Positions 48,130 through 58,199 of a stretch of DNA of 64,000 nucleotides are shown here, one piece after another; position 1 is the stretch's first letter; each line of letters begins with the position of its first letter. This stretch comes from Anaerolineae bacterium. GTDB taxonomy: Bacteria; Chloroflexota; Anaerolineae; DRVO01. The notes under the pieces were generated by a model that was given only the letters and a program-made list of their open reading frames with translations, did not search any database and was not told the DNA's origin. Location of the stretch: positions 62,001 to 126,000 of the forward strand of contig JABLXR010000008.1 of assembly GCA_013178015.1 (NCBI GenBank), in the 5' to 3' direction. Made by a program: the position numbers and the translations under genes.

Positions 48130-48477
48130 ATGTACGAAGAAGGTTACCAGGCCGTACAGAAGTACGTGGGTATCTCGCCTCAGAAAGTGAGGCTGGTTAT
48201 TGACCAGGTTCGCGGCCTTCCGGCGCAGGAGGCGCTGGCTGTGCTGCAGTTCATGCCCCAGAGCGCGGCTCTGCCCGTATCCAAGGCGATCAAGAGCGCT
48301 ATGGCTAACGCCGAGAACAACTTCGGGGCGGAGCCGGACGAGCTGGTGGTAGCAGAGATTGCGGCGGACCCTGGTCCTACCCGACGGTGGCGGCGGTTTG
48401 GAGCTCGCGGGCGGTGGAAGCCCATTCGCAGAAGGTCGAGCCACATCAGGGTAGTGCTGTCGCAGCGCTCGATCTAG
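48130..48477 (+). CDS. rplV: 50S ribosomal protein L22
   Basis: 115 residues: YVGISPQKVRLVIDQVRG at the start and the tunnel-lining loop near GPTRRWRRFGARGRWKPI. Follows rpsS after 13 bases. Confidence 0.95.
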   Translation: MYEEGYQAVQKYVGISPQKVRLVIDQVRGLPAQEALAVLQFMPQSAALPVSKAIKSAMANAENNFGAEPDELVVAEIAADPGPTRRWRRFGARGRWKPIRRRSSHIRVVLSQRSI

Positions 48478-48529
48478 GAGATGCCTGGGACGATCTGGCT
48501 TGGTGAGATAGGACGGGGAGGCAGAGAAC

Positions 48530-49213
48530 TTGGGTAGGAAAGTTCATCCCTACGGCTTCCGGATCGGGATAGTGAACGACTGGCGAGCGCGTTGGTTTGC
48601 CGACAAGGACAAGAGCTACCGGGAGCAGTTGCTCGAGGACATAGAGATACGGGAACTCATCTACGAGCAGATGAGAAACGCTGCCATCGCTGCGGTGGAC
48701 ATCGAGCGGTTCCCGAACCAGATTTCGGTGACGATCCACACCGCTCGGCCCGGCATTGTGATCGGGCGCAAGGGTGCCATCGTGAACGCCTTGCGCCAGC
48801 GCCTGGAGGATCGGACCGGGAAGCACGTGCGGCTAGATGTCCAGGAGATCCGCGACCCGGATCTTCAGGCCAAGCTGGTGGCAGAGAGCATCGCCGAGCA
48901 GTTGGAGCGGCGGGTGAGCTTCCGGCGTGCTGTACGTCAGGGCATGCAGCGTGCTATGCGGGCTGGGGCCGAAGGGGTGATGGTACGGGTCTCGGGTCGT
49001 CTGTCGGGTGCTGACATGGGGCGCACGGAGACCATGCGCGAGGGGCGCATACCCAGGAACACTCTGCGGGCTGAGATAGACTTCGGCCAGGCGGAGGCAC
49101 TGACCACCTTCGGACTCATAGGGGTGAAGGTCTGGATCTACCGAGGTGAGGTCATGCCCGAGGGCGTCGGCCCCAGGCGGGTCGAGGCAGAGACGGAGCC
49201 AGCTCAGGCCTAG
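48530..49213 (+). CDS. rpsC: 30S ribosomal protein S3
   Basis: 227 residues. [17 protein letters not shown] start, KH-type [12 protein letters not shown], and C-terminal [20 protein letters not shown] start at 48530 with GGGAGGCAG upstream. Confidence 0.95.
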   Translation: MGRKVHPYGFRIGIVNDWRARWFADKDKSYREQLLEDIEIRELIYEQMRNAAIAAVDIERFPNQISVTIHTARPGIVIGRKGAIVNALRQRLEDRTGKHVRLDVQEIRDPDLQAKLVAESIAEQLERRVSFRRAVRQGMQRAMRAGAEGVMVRVSGRLSGADMGRTETMREGRIPRNTLRAEIDFGQAEALTTFGLIGVKVWIYRGEVMPEGVGPRRVEAETEPAQA

Positions 49214-49254
49214 GCCGAGGTGGGCCACACCGGGCTCAGGGGAGATGTAACGCG

Positions 49255-49695
49255 ATGTTGATGCCGAAACGGGTCAAGTATAGGAAGCAACAGCGTGGCC
49301 GAAGGCGAGGGGTGGCCTCGCGAGGGAACACGATTGCTTTTGGGGAGTATGGTCTCCAGGCGATGGAGGCTTGCTGGATGACGAACCGCCAATTGGAGGC
49401 GGCGCGACGCGCCATCGTGCGCTACATTCGCCGGGGCGGACGCATGTGGACGCGCGTCTTCCCGGACAAGCCGGTCACCAAGAAGGCCGCGGAGACGCGG
49501 ATGGGTGGCGGCAAGGGCTCGGTGGAGGAGTGGGTGGCGGTGGTGCAGCCCGGGCGGATTCTGTTCGAGTTGAGCGGCATAGATGAGGAGTTGGCGCGGG
49601 AGGCATTCCGGCTGGCCTCTTCCAAGCTTCCCATCGCCACTCAGTTCGTGGTCAAGACGGACCCCATCACTGGCTCTAGGGTGGCTGGATCATGA
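49255..49695 (+). CDS. rplP: 50S ribosomal protein L16
   Basis: 146 residues: [43 protein letters not shown] and the [17 protein letters not shown] loop. The stop overlaps the rpmC start. Confidence 0.95.
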   Translation: MLMPKRVKYRKQQRGRRRGVASRGNTIAFGEYGLQAMEACWMTNRQLEAARRAIVRYIRRGGRMWTRVFPDKPVTKKAAETRMGGGKGSVEEWVAVVQPGRILFELSGIDEELAREAFRLASSKLPIATQFVVKTDPITGSRVAGS

Positions 49696-49904
49696 GGGCG
49701 AGCGAGCTGCGCGAGAGCAACAATGAGGAGCTGGGGCGTCTTCTGGACGAGGCGAACCGAGAGCTCTTCAACTTACGGTTTCAGGCTGCTTCCGGGCAGT
49801 TGGCCGACCGGCAACGGATGCGCGAGGTGCGCAAGAACATCGCGCGCATCAAGACCGTTCTGAGGGACCGGCAGTTGGCTGCCGAAGTGGCGGAGGAAGA
49901 ATGA
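49692..49904 (+). CDS. rpmC: 50S ribosomal protein L29
   Basis: 70 residues: [30 protein letters not shown] in two parts, then a helical hairpin ending in an acidic tail. ATGA overlaps on both sides, with rplP before and rpsQ after. Confidence 0.94.
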   Translation: MRASELRESNNEELGRLLDEANRELFNLRFQAASGQLADRQRMREVRKNIARIKTVLRDRQLAAEVAEEE

Positions 49905-50164
49905 ACGGGCAGCGTCGGGTTCTTACCGGGACGGTTACCAGCGACAAGATGGACAAGACGGTCGTCGTCCAAGTGGAGCGTTCTTACCGTCATCCGTTGT
50001 ACGGGAAGGTGGTACGCAGCCACAGGAAGTACGTGGCTCACGACGAGGACAATCAGTGTCGCCTGGGAGACACGGTGAGCATTAGGGAGAGCCGGCCGCT
50101 CAGCAAGACGAAGCGCTGGGTGGTGGAGCAGATCCTGAGTCGTGAGGCACTGCCCGAGGAGTAG
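49901..50164 (+). CDS. rpsQ: 30S ribosomal protein S17
   Basis: 87 residues: [32 protein letters not shown] (in parts), YVAHDEDN and [14 protein letters not shown]. Start overlaps the rpmC stop (ATGA). Confidence 0.95.
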   Translation: MNGQRRVLTGTVTSDKMDKTVVVQVERSYRHPLYGKVVRSHRKYVAHDEDNQCRLGDTVSIRESRPLSKTKRWVVEQILSREALPEE

Positions 50165-50212
50165 GCAGCAGCAATCCGTGCCTGTGGGCGCGTTATTCGA
50201 GGGAGATAGGCG

Positions 50213-50581
50213 ATGATCCAGCAGCAGTCCACTCTTCGAGTGGCAGATAACACAGGCGCGCGTGAACTCATGTGTATCCGCGTTCTCGGCGGCACCAAGC
50301 GCAAGTACGCCAGCGTGGGCGACATCATCATCGCCTCCGTGAAGCAGGCCGCTCCCAACAGCGCCGTGCGCAAGGGCGATGTGGTGCGGGCGGTGGTCGT
50401 GCGCACCAGCAAGGAGTACGGACGGCCCGATGGGAGCTCCATTCGCTTCGACGACAACGCGGCCGTCCTGATAGATGATGGGCGCAGCCCTCGGGGTACC
50501 CGGATCTTCGGCCCTGTGGCTCGAGAGCTCCGAGACAAGGGGTTCATGCGCATAGTCTCGCTGGCCCCGGAAGCCTTGTAG
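50213..50581 (+). CDS. rplN: 50S ribosomal protein L14
   Basis: 122 residues, standard length: [21 protein letters not shown] at the start and [25 protein letters not shown] at the end (in parts). Confidence 0.96.
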   Translation: MIQQQSTLRVADNTGARELMCIRVLGGTKRKYASVGDIIIASVKQAAPNSAVRKGDVVRAVVVRTSKEYGRPDGSSIRFDDNAAVLIDDGRSPRGTRIFGPVARELRDKGFMRIVSLAPEAL

Positions 50582-50600
50582 AGCTACGAGGGAGGTACCG

Positions 50601-50912
50601 GTGAGGAAGATACGACGAGACGACACGGTCGAGGTCATAAGTGGCGAGCATCGAGGGATGCGCGGCCAGGTGCTGCGAGTAGATCCTAAGAGCGAGCGAG
50701 CCGTGGTGCAGGGCCTGAACCTGGTGAAGGTGCATGAGAGGCGGACGCGAGAGCGCGACGGAGGGATCATCCAGCGCGAGGCACCGCTGCACCTGTCGAA
50801 CCTGGCTCTAGTATGTCCGACGTGTGACGCGCCCAGTAGGGTCGGGATAAGGGTGACAGCGGACGGGCGCATGGTGCGCTTCTGCAAGAGATGCAACGAG
50901 ACTATCGAGTAG
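50601..50912 (+). CDS. rplX: 50S ribosomal protein L24
   Basis: 103 residues. KOW-type N-terminus (DDTVEVISGEHRGMRGQVLRV). The C-terminal CPTC and CKRC pairs suggest a zinc-binding form. GTG start after GGGAGGTACCG. Confidence 0.94.
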   Translation: MRKIRRDDTVEVISGEHRGMRGQVLRVDPKSERAVVQGLNLVKVHERRTRERDGGIIQREAPLHLSNLALVCPTCDAPSRVGIRVTADGRMVRFCKRCNETIE

Positions 50913-50927
50913 GCGGGAGACAGTTAG

Positions 50928-51473
50928 ATGCCAAGGGTCAAAGACCTGTATGAGTCGGAGATCGTCCCCCGCATGATGGAGGAGTTCGGCTACACCAACG
51001 TCATGCAGGTGCCGCGCGTGGAGAAGGTGGTGGTGAACGTCGGCGTGGGCGAAGCGCTGACCAACGCCAATGCCCTGGACGCGGCTTCGCGGGACGTAGC
51101 GGCCATCACCGGGCAGAAGCCGGCCGTGCGGCGGGCGCGGAAGTCCATTGCGTCGTTCAGGCTGCGCGAGGGTGCTCCGGTGGGAGTGAAAGTGACGTTG
51201 AGAGGGAGCCGCATGTATGACTTCCTCGATCGCCTCATCAATGTGGCCCTTCCCCGGCAGCGTGACTTTCGCGGCATCTCGCCGGACTCGTTTGATGGGC
51301 GAGGCAACTACACCCTGGGCCTGCGGGAACAGCTCGTCTGGCCCGAGATAGACTACGACCAGATAGACCAGGTGCGCGGCATGGAGATTACCATCGTGAC
51401 CACGGCCAGGACGGACGAAGAAGGCCGTCGGCTGCTGCAACTGATGGGCATGCCGTTCGCTATGGCCGCTTGA
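50928..51473 (+). CDS. rplE: 50S ribosomal protein L5
   Basis: 181 residues: [46 protein letters not shown] and [19 protein letters not shown]. Binds 5S rRNA. Confidence 0.96.
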   Translation: MPRVKDLYESEIVPRMMEEFGYTNVMQVPRVEKVVVNVGVGEALTNANALDAASRDVAAITGQKPAVRRARKSIASFRLREGAPVGVKVTLRGSRMYDFLDRLINVALPRQRDFRGISPDSFDGRGNYTLGLREQLVWPEIDYDQIDQVRGMEITIVTTARTDEEGRRLLQLMGMPFAMAA

Positions 51474-51504
51474 GCGGGCAGCGTCTGAGTTTGGCGGAGG
51501 GAAT

Positions 51505-51687
51505 GTGGCGAAGAAATCGATGATTGCCAGGGAGAAGAGGCGCAAGTACCCCACGCGGGTGGTGAATCGCTGTGCCATGTGTGGCCGGCCACGGGCGTAC
51601 ATGCGGCGCTTCGGTCTCTGCCGTATATGTTTCCGGCGCGAGGCGCTCGAGGGCAGGGTCCCGGGCGTGCGTAAGTCGAGCTGGTGA
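51505..51687 (+). CDS. rpsN: 30S ribosomal protein S14, zinc-dependent (type Z)
   Basis: 60 residues, the short zinc form: CAMC and CRIC supply four ligands, between [10 protein letters not shown] and [21 protein letters not shown] start; an overlapping ATG is out of frame. Confidence 0.95.
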   Translation: MAKKSMIAREKRRKYPTRVVNRCAMCGRPRAYMRRFGLCRICFRREALEGRVPGVRKSSW

Positions 51688-51720
51688 CATGGGGTGGAAT
51701 GGGGAAGGTGGAGTAGGTTG

Positions 51721-52119
51721 ATGACCACGAGCGACCCGATTGCTGACATGCTCGCCCGCATACGGAATGCCCTCATGGTGAATCAGAGCCATGTGGTCAT
51801 GCCCGGATCCAGGATGAAGGCGGAGATCGCCCGGGTTTTGAAGGAAGAGGGCTATATCCGCAACTACGAGATCATCCGGGACGGGGCCCGATCCACTCTG
51901 CGGATCTGGCTCAAGTACACAGAAGACAAGGAACCGGTGATCACGGGGATGAAGCGGGTGAGCCGACCGGGCAGAAGGGCCTATTGCGGGCGGCACGAGA
52001 TACCCTGGGTGATGAGTGGCCTGGGCATCGCCATACTGACTACGCCCTTGGGCGTGATGACGGACGAGCAGGCTCGGCGCAGTCGGGTCGGCGGTGAAGT
52101 CCTCTGCCAGGTCTGGTAG
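51721..52119 (+). CDS. rpsH: 30S ribosomal protein S8
   Basis: 132 residues: [26 protein letters not shown] and the C-terminal [21 protein letters not shown]. The ATG at 51721 was chosen over an upstream in-frame start as it begins at the family N-terminus. Confidence 0.95.
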   Translation: MTTSDPIADMLARIRNALMVNQSHVVMPGSRMKAEIARVLKEEGYIRNYEIIRDGARSTLRIWLKYTEDKEPVITGMKRVSRPGRRAYCGRHEIPWVMSGLGIAILTTPLGVMTDEQARRSRVGGEVLCQVW

Positions 52120-52152
52120 GGCGCGGTCGTTCGTACCCGAGGGGAGTGAGAG

Positions 52153-52707
52153 ATGTCTCGCATAGGCAAGAAACCGATTGACATACCGGCCGGCGTCCAA
52201 GTGAAGGTCGACGGGCCGCACGTTGAGGTACGCGGTCCCAGGGGCGAGTTGGCTCGTACATTCAGCTCTGAGATGTCCATCGTTGTGGAGCAGAGCGATG
52301 GCCGGAGCCAACTGAGGGTCGAGCGGCCCAGCGATCAGCCCCGCCACCGGGCTTTGCACGGGCTCACACGGGCCCTGCTCGCCAATATGGTCACCGGGGT
52401 GGTGGAGGGTTTTCGAAAGGACCTTCAGATCGAGGGCACCGGTTACCGCGCCGAGCTGCAGGGGACTGACCTGGTGCTGTTAGTAGGCTACTCGCACCCG
52501 GTGAGGTTTAGGCCTCCGGCCGGGATCACCTTCTCCGTGGACCGCTCTGGGCGTCAGGTAAGCGTTGAGGGGCTGGACAAGGAGCAGGTGGGTGAGATGG
52601 CGGCCAAGATTCGCGACGCGCGCCCACCCGAACCCTATCTGGGCAAGGGCATCCGCTACGTGGGCGAGCAGGTGCGCCGCAAGGCCGGGAAAGCCGGTGC
52701 CTCGTAG
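52153..52707 (+). CDS. rplF: 50S ribosomal protein L6
   Basis: 184 residues: MSRIGKKPIDIPAGVQV, two homologous beta domains, and LGKGIRYVGEQVRRKAGKAG at the end. Confidence 0.96.
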   Translation: MSRIGKKPIDIPAGVQVKVDGPHVEVRGPRGELARTFSSEMSIVVEQSDGRSQLRVERPSDQPRHRALHGLTRALLANMVTGVVEGFRKDLQIEGTGYRAELQGTDLVLLVGYSHPVRFRPPAGITFSVDRSGRQVSVEGLDKEQVGEMAAKIRDARPPEPYLGKGIRYVGEQVRRKAGKAGAS

Positions 52708-52767
52708 TTATCAGGAGAACGTGCCGGCTGTTCATTTTGCGAAGCCAGGCAGCCGAGGAGTTGGGTC

Positions 52768-53136
52768 ATGGCGAATGTGCGGAAGAAGAATCTGGCGCGT
52801 CAGCGTCGCCACGCTCGGGTGAGGCAGAAGGTGATGGGTACCCCGGAGCGGCCGAGGCTGAACGTGTTCCGCAGCTTGAAGCACATATACGTGCAGTTGG
52901 TGGACGACACCCAGGGCAATACCTTGGCTTCGGCGTCCACTCTGGATCCGGAGATCAGAGCCAGGCTGGCGGAGCTGCCCAAGATGCAGCAGGCCGAGTT
53001 GGTGGGCGAGACGGTAGCGCAGCGGGCTCGCGAGAAAGGGATCACCAAGGTGGTCTTTGATCGGGGCGGGTATGCTTACCACGGCCGCATCGAGAGGCTG
53101 GCGGAGGCTGCCAGAAAGGGTGGACTGGAGTTCTGA
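52768..53136 (+). CDS. rplR: 50S ribosomal protein L18
   Basis: 122 residues: [34 protein letters not shown] (in parts) and [26 protein letters not shown]. Binds 5S rRNA. Confidence 0.95.
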   Translation: MANVRKKNLARQRRHARVRQKVMGTPERPRLNVFRSLKHIYVQLVDDTQGNTLASASTLDPEIRARLAELPKMQQAELVGETVAQRAREKGITKVVFDRGGYAYHGRIERLAEAARKGGLEF

Positions 53137-53171
53137 CGCGCGAGCGTCGGTGAGACTTGCCAGGAGGTATG

Positions 53172-53699
53172 ATGGCCGCTAGGGGGTATCCCGAGGCTGA
53201 GGAGTTCGACGAGCGCGTGGTCGAGATCAACCGCGTGGCCAAGGTGCTGCAGGGAGGCCGGCGTTTCGGCTTCCGCACTGTGGTGGTCGTCGGTGACAAT
53301 AGAGGCCGCGTAGGCATGGGCGTGGGAAAGGCGCGGGAAGTCCCTTCGGCAGTCCGCAAGGGCATGGACCGGGCCCGGCGTTCGATGGTGGACGTGCCTC
53401 TCCGGGGCAGGACGATACCGCATCCGGTGACGGGGAGGCATGGTTCCACCAAGGTGCTACTGCGTCCGGCTGCACCGGGAACGGGCGTGATCGCCGGAGG
53501 CCCGGTGCGGGCGGTGGTGGAGGCTGCCGGAGTGCACGACCTCCTGTCCAAGGCCATGGGCAGCCGCAACCCTCTGAACGTGGTTCTAGCGACCATGGAC
53601 GCTCTGAGCCAGCTCCGTGATCCCGAGGAGTACGCGCGGATGCGGGGCAAGAACGAGGCCGAAGTGCGCCCCTTCTGGGAGAGAAAGAACGATGAATGA
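53172..53699 (+). CDS. rpsE: 30S ribosomal protein S5
   Basis: 175 residues: [44 protein letters not shown] and [16 protein letters not shown]. Of two adjacent ATGs (53169, 53172) the second keeps a workable distance from AGGAGGT at 53162-53168. The 3' end overlaps rpmD by 8 bases. Confidence 0.94.
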   Translation: MAARGYPEAEEFDERVVEINRVAKVLQGGRRFGFRTVVVVGDNRGRVGMGVGKAREVPSAVRKGMDRARRSMVDVPLRGRTIPHPVTGRHGSTKVLLRPAAPGTGVIAGGPVRAVVEAAGVHDLLSKAMGSRNPLNVVLATMDALSQLRDPEEYARMRGKNEAEVRPFWERKNDE

Positions 53700-53886
53700 T
53701 AGTGGGCGGATCGTGATACGCCTGGTCAAGAGCCCTATTGGGGCGAAGGAGGAGCACAAGCGGACGCTTCGGGCGCTAGGCTTGCGCAAGCTGGGCCAGG
53801 AAGTGACCAAGACGGACGGTCCGGTGGTGAGGGGCATGGCGTCTGCGGTGACGCACCTGGTCGAGATTGTGGAACAAGGGAGCTGA
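53692..53886 (+). CDS. rpmD: 50S ribosomal protein L30
   Basis: 64 residues: [32 protein letters not shown] (in parts) and [12 protein letters not shown]. Start ATG overlaps the end of rpsE; a longer frame inside rpsE was rejected. Confidence 0.94.
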   Translation: MNDSGRIVIRLVKSPIGAKEEHKRTLRALGLRKLGQEVTKTDGPVVRGMASAVTHLVEIVEQGS

Positions 53887-53893
53887 GGGCCAC

Positions 53894-54343
53894 ATGAGGC
53901 TGCACGACTTGGGTCCCCGAGAGGGGTCTCGCAAACGAAGAAAGCGAGTGGGGCGAGGCATCGCTGCTGGGCAGGGCAAGACGGCGGGACGAGGCACGAA
54001 AGGTCAGAAGTCGCGCTCGGGCGGGGCCAAGCCACCCTATTTCGAGGGTGGGCAGTTGCCCCTGGTCCGACGTCTCCCCTGGCGCCGCGGGTTCACGCCT
54101 CTCAGCAGAGTCTCTTACACCCCGGTGAATCTGGCCCGCTTGGCGGAGTTCGAGCCGCAGTCAGTGATCACCCCGCAGGACATGGCTCGCGCTGGCATCA
54201 TCAAGGAGGCTGAGGCACGGGTCAAGGTTCTGGGCGAGGGCGAGCTGGATCGCCCGCTCACTGTCTGGGCGCACGGCTTTTCCGCCAGCGCTCGGGAGAA
54301 GATCGAAGCGGCGGGCGGCCGGGCCGAGTTACTGGAGAGCTGA
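53894..54343 (+). CDS. rplO: 50S ribosomal protein L15
   Basis: 149 residues: MRLHDLGPREGSRKRRKRVGRG, GKTAGRGTKGQKSRSGG and FEGGQLPLVRRLPWRRGF. Follows rpmD after 7 bases. Confidence 0.95.
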   Translation: MRLHDLGPREGSRKRRKRVGRGIAAGQGKTAGRGTKGQKSRSGGAKPPYFEGGQLPLVRRLPWRRGFTPLSRVSYTPVNLARLAEFEPQSVITPQDMARAGIIKEAEARVKVLGEGELDRPLTVWAHGFSASAREKIEAAGGRAELLES

Positions 54344-54386
54344 TCCAGTGCTGGGGCTGGGGCCGCGAGGGTAGAGGCAGGAAGAG

Positions 54387-55694
54387 ATGATTGAGGCGCT
54401 TCGCAATGCGTTGCGCATGCCGGACCTGCGCAAGAAGATCCTGTTCACACTGGGCATCCTGGTGGTATACCGGTTTGCGGCCCATGTGCCGGTGCCGGGG
54501 GTGGACCGGGAGGCTTTGCGCTTTGCCTTCAGCGGGGTCTCGGGGGCGGGTCAGGTACTGAACTTCCTGAACCTGCTCTCGGGCGGGGCGCTGTCTCAGT
54601 TCTCGGTGATGGCGCTAGGGGTGTACCCCTACATCACGGCCCAGATCGTGATCCAGTTGCTGACCCCTCTGATCCCTCGGCTTCAGGCTCTCGCTCGCGA
54701 GGGAGAGGCAGGGCGGCACAAGACCACGCTGTACACCTACCTGCTGACCATTCCGCTCGCCCTGCTTCAAGGCGTGGCCCAGGCTGCCCTGATGATGCAG
54801 TACGGGGTGCTGAACCAGTTTGGGCTGGGGGCATCTACTCTGGTGTCCCTCTCCATTCTGGCTAGCCTGGTTGCTGGCACCATGTTAGCCATCTGGCTGG
54901 GGGAGCTGATATCCCAGGAAGGCATTGGGAACGGCATCTCGATCATAATCCTGGGCGGTATCGTGGCCCAAGTGCCCGCGAACGTGGCTCGGCTGGTGTT
55001 GGGCGATGTCTCTGGTCTGATCATGTTCTTGATAGTCACCATCATCACCGTAGGCGTCATCGTGGTGGTGCAGGAAGGCGAGCGACGCATCCCGGTGCAG
55101 TACGGGCGTCGGGTGGTGGCCATGAGGGGGAACCGGCTCCGCGTGGCGGGAGGGCAGGCGACACACGTACCGCTGAAGGTGAACTCGGCCGGGATGATCC
55201 CGCTCATATTCGCGCAGGCCATACTGATCTTCCCCAGCGCCATCGCCAGCTACCTGGCGGTATCGGGGTCCAAGTTCGTGAGCGATCTGGGCACCTTCGT
55301 GTCCCAGAACCTGGGCCCTAATGGCAACATGTACTGGATCACGTACTTTCTGATGGTGGTGGCTTTCACCTACTTCTACACCGATGTCATGTTCCGGCAG
55401 CAGAACCTGGCGGAGATGCTACAGCGCCAAGGCGGGTTCATTCCCGGCATCAGGCCGGGCCGGCGGACTGAGGAGTACCTGAACGGCGTGGTGCAGCGGA
55501 TCACGCTGGTGGGAGCGCTCTTTCTGGGGACGGTGGCCGTGCTGCCGTGGCTGGTGCGAGGCATAGCCGAGACTAACACCATGCTGATCACTAGTGCCGG
55601 CCTGCTGATCGTGGTAGGTGTGGTGCTGGATACGATGCGGCAGCTAGAGGCTCAGCTGCTTATGCGGCGATACGAAGGATTCTTGCGTCGGTAG
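54387..55694 (+). CDS. secY: Protein translocase subunit SecY
   Basis: 435 residues with about ten hydrophobic helices. LFTLGILVVYRFAAHVPVPGVD opens the first; QFSVMALGVYPYITAQIVIQLLTP covers the second-third region. The cytoplasmic loops VQEGERRIPVQYGRR and QRQGGFIPGIRPGRRTEEYL are the ribosome/SecA contact loops. Forms the protein-conducting channel. Confidence 0.96.
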   Translation: MIEALRNALRMPDLRKKILFTLGILVVYRFAAHVPVPGVDREALRFAFSGVSGAGQVLNFLNLLSGGALSQFSVMALGVYPYITAQIVIQLLTPLIPRLQALAREGEAGRHKTTLYTYLLTIPLALLQGVAQAALMMQYGVLNQFGLGASTLVSLSILASLVAGTMLAIWLGELISQEGIGNGISIIILGGIVAQVPANVARLVLGDVSGLIMFLIVTIITVGVIVVVQEGERRIPVQYGRRVVAMRGNRLRVAGGQATHVPLKVNSAGMIPLIFAQAILIFPSAIASYLAVSGSKFVSDLGTFVSQNLGPNGNMYWITYFLMVVAFTYFYTDVMFRQQNLAEMLQRQGGFIPGIRPGRRTEEYLNGVVQRITLVGALFLGTVAVLPWLVRGIAETNTMLITSAGLLIVVGVVLDTMRQLEAQLLMRRYEGFLRR

Positions 55695-55709
55695 CAAGGT
55701 GAACCCATA

Positions 55710-56390
55710 ATGTATACTTTGGCACGTGGTTACATCGTGCTCCTGGGCGCCCCGGGAGCGGGTAAAGGCACCCAAGCGGAGAGGCTACAAGAAGAGTTGG
55801 GCCTCCCGCACATTGCCACCGGCGACCTGTTCCGCGCTGCCCTCAGGCAGCAGACCCCTTTGGGCAAGCTGGCGCAGTCCTACATGGACAAGGGGCAGTT
55901 GGTGCCGGACGACGTTACCATCCGGATGGTGCAGGAGCGTCTGGAGCAGCCGGATGCGCGGGACGGTGCCATCCTGGACGGGTTCCCTCGCACTGTGGAG
56001 CAGGCCAGGGCCCTGGATGCTCTGCTGGCTGAGCGGGGCCAGCAGGTGATGGTGGCGCTCTACATCAAGGTCAGCACGGAGCAGCTGCTGGCGCGGCTGG
56101 CTGGCCGATGGGTGTGCCGGAGGTGTGGCGACGTCTACCACATGCTGTACAACCCTCCCGCCCAAGAGGGCGTGTGCGATGAGTGTGGCGGCGAGTTATA
56201 CCAGCGCAGTGACGACACTCCCGAGACACAGCAGCGAAGGATTGATGTCTACCTAGAAGAGACGGCGCCTTTGATCGAGTACTACCGGGAGAGAGGGCTG
56301 CTGGCTGAGGTGGACGGCGAGCAGGGCATCGAGCAGGTGTACGCCCAGTTGCTGGAGAGGATCCGTGATGCGGCGGGCGAGCATACGTAG
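55710..56390 (+). CDS. adk: Adenylate kinase
   Basis: 226 residues. P-loop GAPGAGKGT near residue 14, ATGDLFRAAL, DGFPRTVEQA, and a zinc-type LID with CRRCGDVYH and CDECGG. Interconverts AMP and ATP with ADP. The ATG at 55710 has only AAGGTG upstream; an inner GTG is possible. The 3' end overlaps map by 23 bases. Confidence 0.94.
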   Translation: MYTLARGYIVLLGAPGAGKGTQAERLQEELGLPHIATGDLFRAALRQQTPLGKLAQSYMDKGQLVPDDVTIRMVQERLEQPDARDGAILDGFPRTVEQARALDALLAERGQQVMVALYIKVSTEQLLARLAGRWVCRRCGDVYHMLYNPPAQEGVCDECGGELYQRSDDTPETQQRRIDVYLEETAPLIEYYRERGLLAEVDGEQGIEQVYAQLLERIRDAAGEHT

Positions 56391-57168
56391 TCGCCGGCCG
56401 CCAGTTCGGCTCAAGAGCGCCAGCGAGGTCGAGGCCATGCGTCGGGCTGGGCGGGTAGTTGCCAAGGCGCTGCGCCAAGTGGCGTCTGCACTGGAGCCCG
56501 GGATAAGCACCGGTGAGCTGAACGCCGTGGTGGAACAGGTCATCACCGGTGCGGGTGGTATCCCTTCGTTCAAGGGGGTGCCGGCTTTGGTGCCTGGGGC
56601 GCCGGACTACCCGGCGGCCAGCTGCATATCGGTCAACGAGGAAGTAGTCCACGGGCTTCCCGGGTCGCGGGTGCTGCGCGAGGGCGACATCGTCAGCGTT
56701 GATGTTGGGGTCATCCTGGAAGGATGGCATGGGGACGCCGCAGTCACTCTGGGCGTGGGGCAGATCAGCGAGGAGGCGGAGCGGCTGCTTACCGTCACTC
56801 GCCAGGCGCTGGAGGCAGGCATTGCTCGGGCGCGCGCTGGTGGGTGGCTGGGAGATATCTCCGCTGCCATCCAGAGCTGCGGGGAGCAGCACGGCTACTC
56901 GGTGGTCAGAGACTTCACCGGCCACGCCATCGGGCGTGAGATGCACGAGGGGTTCCAGGTGCCGAACTTCGGTGTCCCGAAGACGGGGCTCAGGCTACGC
57001 CCGGGGATGACCATGGCGCTCGAGCCCATGCTCACGGCTGGTGGTCCCGGTGTAAGCATCAAGAGCGACGGGTGGACGGTGGTCACGCAAGATGGCAGCC
57101 TGTCGGCCCACTTCGAGCACACGGTGGCAGTCACTGACGGTGAGCCCATCGTGTTGACGGCAGAGTAG
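56368..57168 (+). CDS. map: Methionine aminopeptidase, type I
   Basis: 266 residues. Dimetal ligands: VDVG, GDAA, FTGHAIG, ALEPML and FEHTV in order. VNEEVVHGLPG is the family substrate-site segment. Start ATG at 56368 lies inside adk with GGAGAGGATCC upstream. Directly followed by rpmJ; infA, often found here, is absent. Confidence 0.94.
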   Translation: MRRASIRSRRPPVRLKSASEVEAMRRAGRVVAKALRQVASALEPGISTGELNAVVEQVITGAGGIPSFKGVPALVPGAPDYPAASCISVNEEVVHGLPGSRVLREGDIVSVDVGVILEGWHGDAAVTLGVGQISEEAERLLTVTRQALEAGIARARAGGWLGDISAAIQSCGEQHGYSVVRDFTGHAIGREMHEGFQVPNFGVPKTGLRLRPGMTMALEPMLTAGGPGVSIKSDGWTVVTQDGSLSAHFEHTVAVTDGEPIVLTAE

Positions 57169-57183
57169 GAAGGTGTGAGTCAG

Positions 57184-57297
57184 ATGAAAGTATCGCCATC
57201 GGTCAAGAAACGATGCGACAAGTGCAAGATCATCAGGCGGCGTGGCGTGGTGCGAGTGATCTGCACCAATCCAAGGCACAAGCAACGCCAGGGCTAG
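57184..57297 (+). CDS. rpmJ: 50S ribosomal protein L36
   Basis: 37 residues, too short for usual ORF cut-offs. [20 protein letters not shown] then [14 protein letters not shown]; the Cys-Cys-Cys-His zinc set (C11, C14, C27, H32) is complete. Fifteen bases after map. Confidence 0.93.
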   Translation: MKVSPSVKKRCDKCKIIRRRGVVRVICTNPRHKQRQG

Positions 57298-57330
57298 TCG
57301 CTGCACGATTAGGGAAGAGGGAGAGGAAGC

Positions 57331-57714
57331 ATGCCTCGTATAGCCGGAGTGGACCTGCCGCGGGACAAGCGAGTCGAGGTAGGGCTGACGTACATATACG
57401 GTATTGGGCGCTCGAGCAGCCGTCGGGTCCTGGCGCAGGCGGGAGTAGATCCCGACACGCGAGTGCGTGAGCTGACCGAGAGCGAGAGCAATCGGCTCCG
57501 CGAGCTCATCGAGCGCAACTATCGCGTGGAGGGAGACCTGCGTCGCCAGGTGGCCATGGATATTCAGCGGTTGGTGGAGATCGGCAGCTACCGGGGGCTG
57601 CGGCACCGCCGGAACCTACCGGTTCGCGGCCAGCGCACGCGGACGAACGCGCGCACGCGGCGTGGTCGTCCCAAGACGGTGGCCGGTCGTCGGCGCGCTC
57701 GGGCCAAGAAGTAG
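57331..57714 (+). CDS. rpsM: 30S ribosomal protein S13
   Basis: 127 residues: [24 protein letters not shown], and C-terminal [17 protein letters not shown]. First ribosomal gene of the alpha operon after rpmJ. Confidence 0.95.
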   Translation: MPRIAGVDLPRDKRVEVGLTYIYGIGRSSSRRVLAQAGVDPDTRVRELTESESNRLRELIERNYRVEGDLRRQVAMDIQRLVEIGSYRGLRHRRNLPVRGQRTRTNARTRRGRPKTVAGRRRARAKK

Positions 57715-57759
57715 GGCTTGGTCCGTCGGCGGTTGATAGAGGCTACTAGGAGAGACTAG

Positions 57760-58161
57760 ATGGGTCGAAGAAGAGGAGCTGCGGCGCGAGGCCGGCCTCG
57801 CCGTGAGCGCAGAACGGTGCCGGTGGCGCAGGCGCACATCACCGCTACCTTCAATAACACCATCATTACCATGACTGATCCGGACGGCAACGTGCTGGCT
57901 TGGTCCAGCGCTGGAGCGGTGGGGTTCAAGGGCTCGCGCAAGAGCACTCCCTACGCGGCCCAGCTGGCAGCGCAGGCGGTCCTGCGTGCTGCCAGTGACT
58001 TTGGGGTGCGCGAGATAGACGTCATGGTCAAGGGCCCCGGACCCGGTCGCGAGGCGGCGGTGCGCAGCTTCCAGGGTTCGGACATCACTGTGCGCTCCCT
58101 GTCGGACGTGACCCCGATCCCGCACAACGGATGCCGGCCGCCCAAGAAGCGGCGCATCTAG
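57760..58161 (+). CDS. rpsK: 30S ribosomal protein S11
   Basis: 133 residues: [28 protein letters not shown] (in parts), [12 protein letters not shown] and [17 protein letters not shown]. Confidence 0.96.
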   Translation: MGRRRGAAARGRPRRERRTVPVAQAHITATFNNTIITMTDPDGNVLAWSSAGAVGFKGSRKSTPYAAQLAAQAVLRAASDFGVREIDVMVKGPGPGREAAVRSFQGSDITVRSLSDVTPIPHNGCRPPKKRRI

Positions 58162-58199
58162 TGGTCGGTCGCGGCATGGGCACGAGATAGGGAGGGAGA

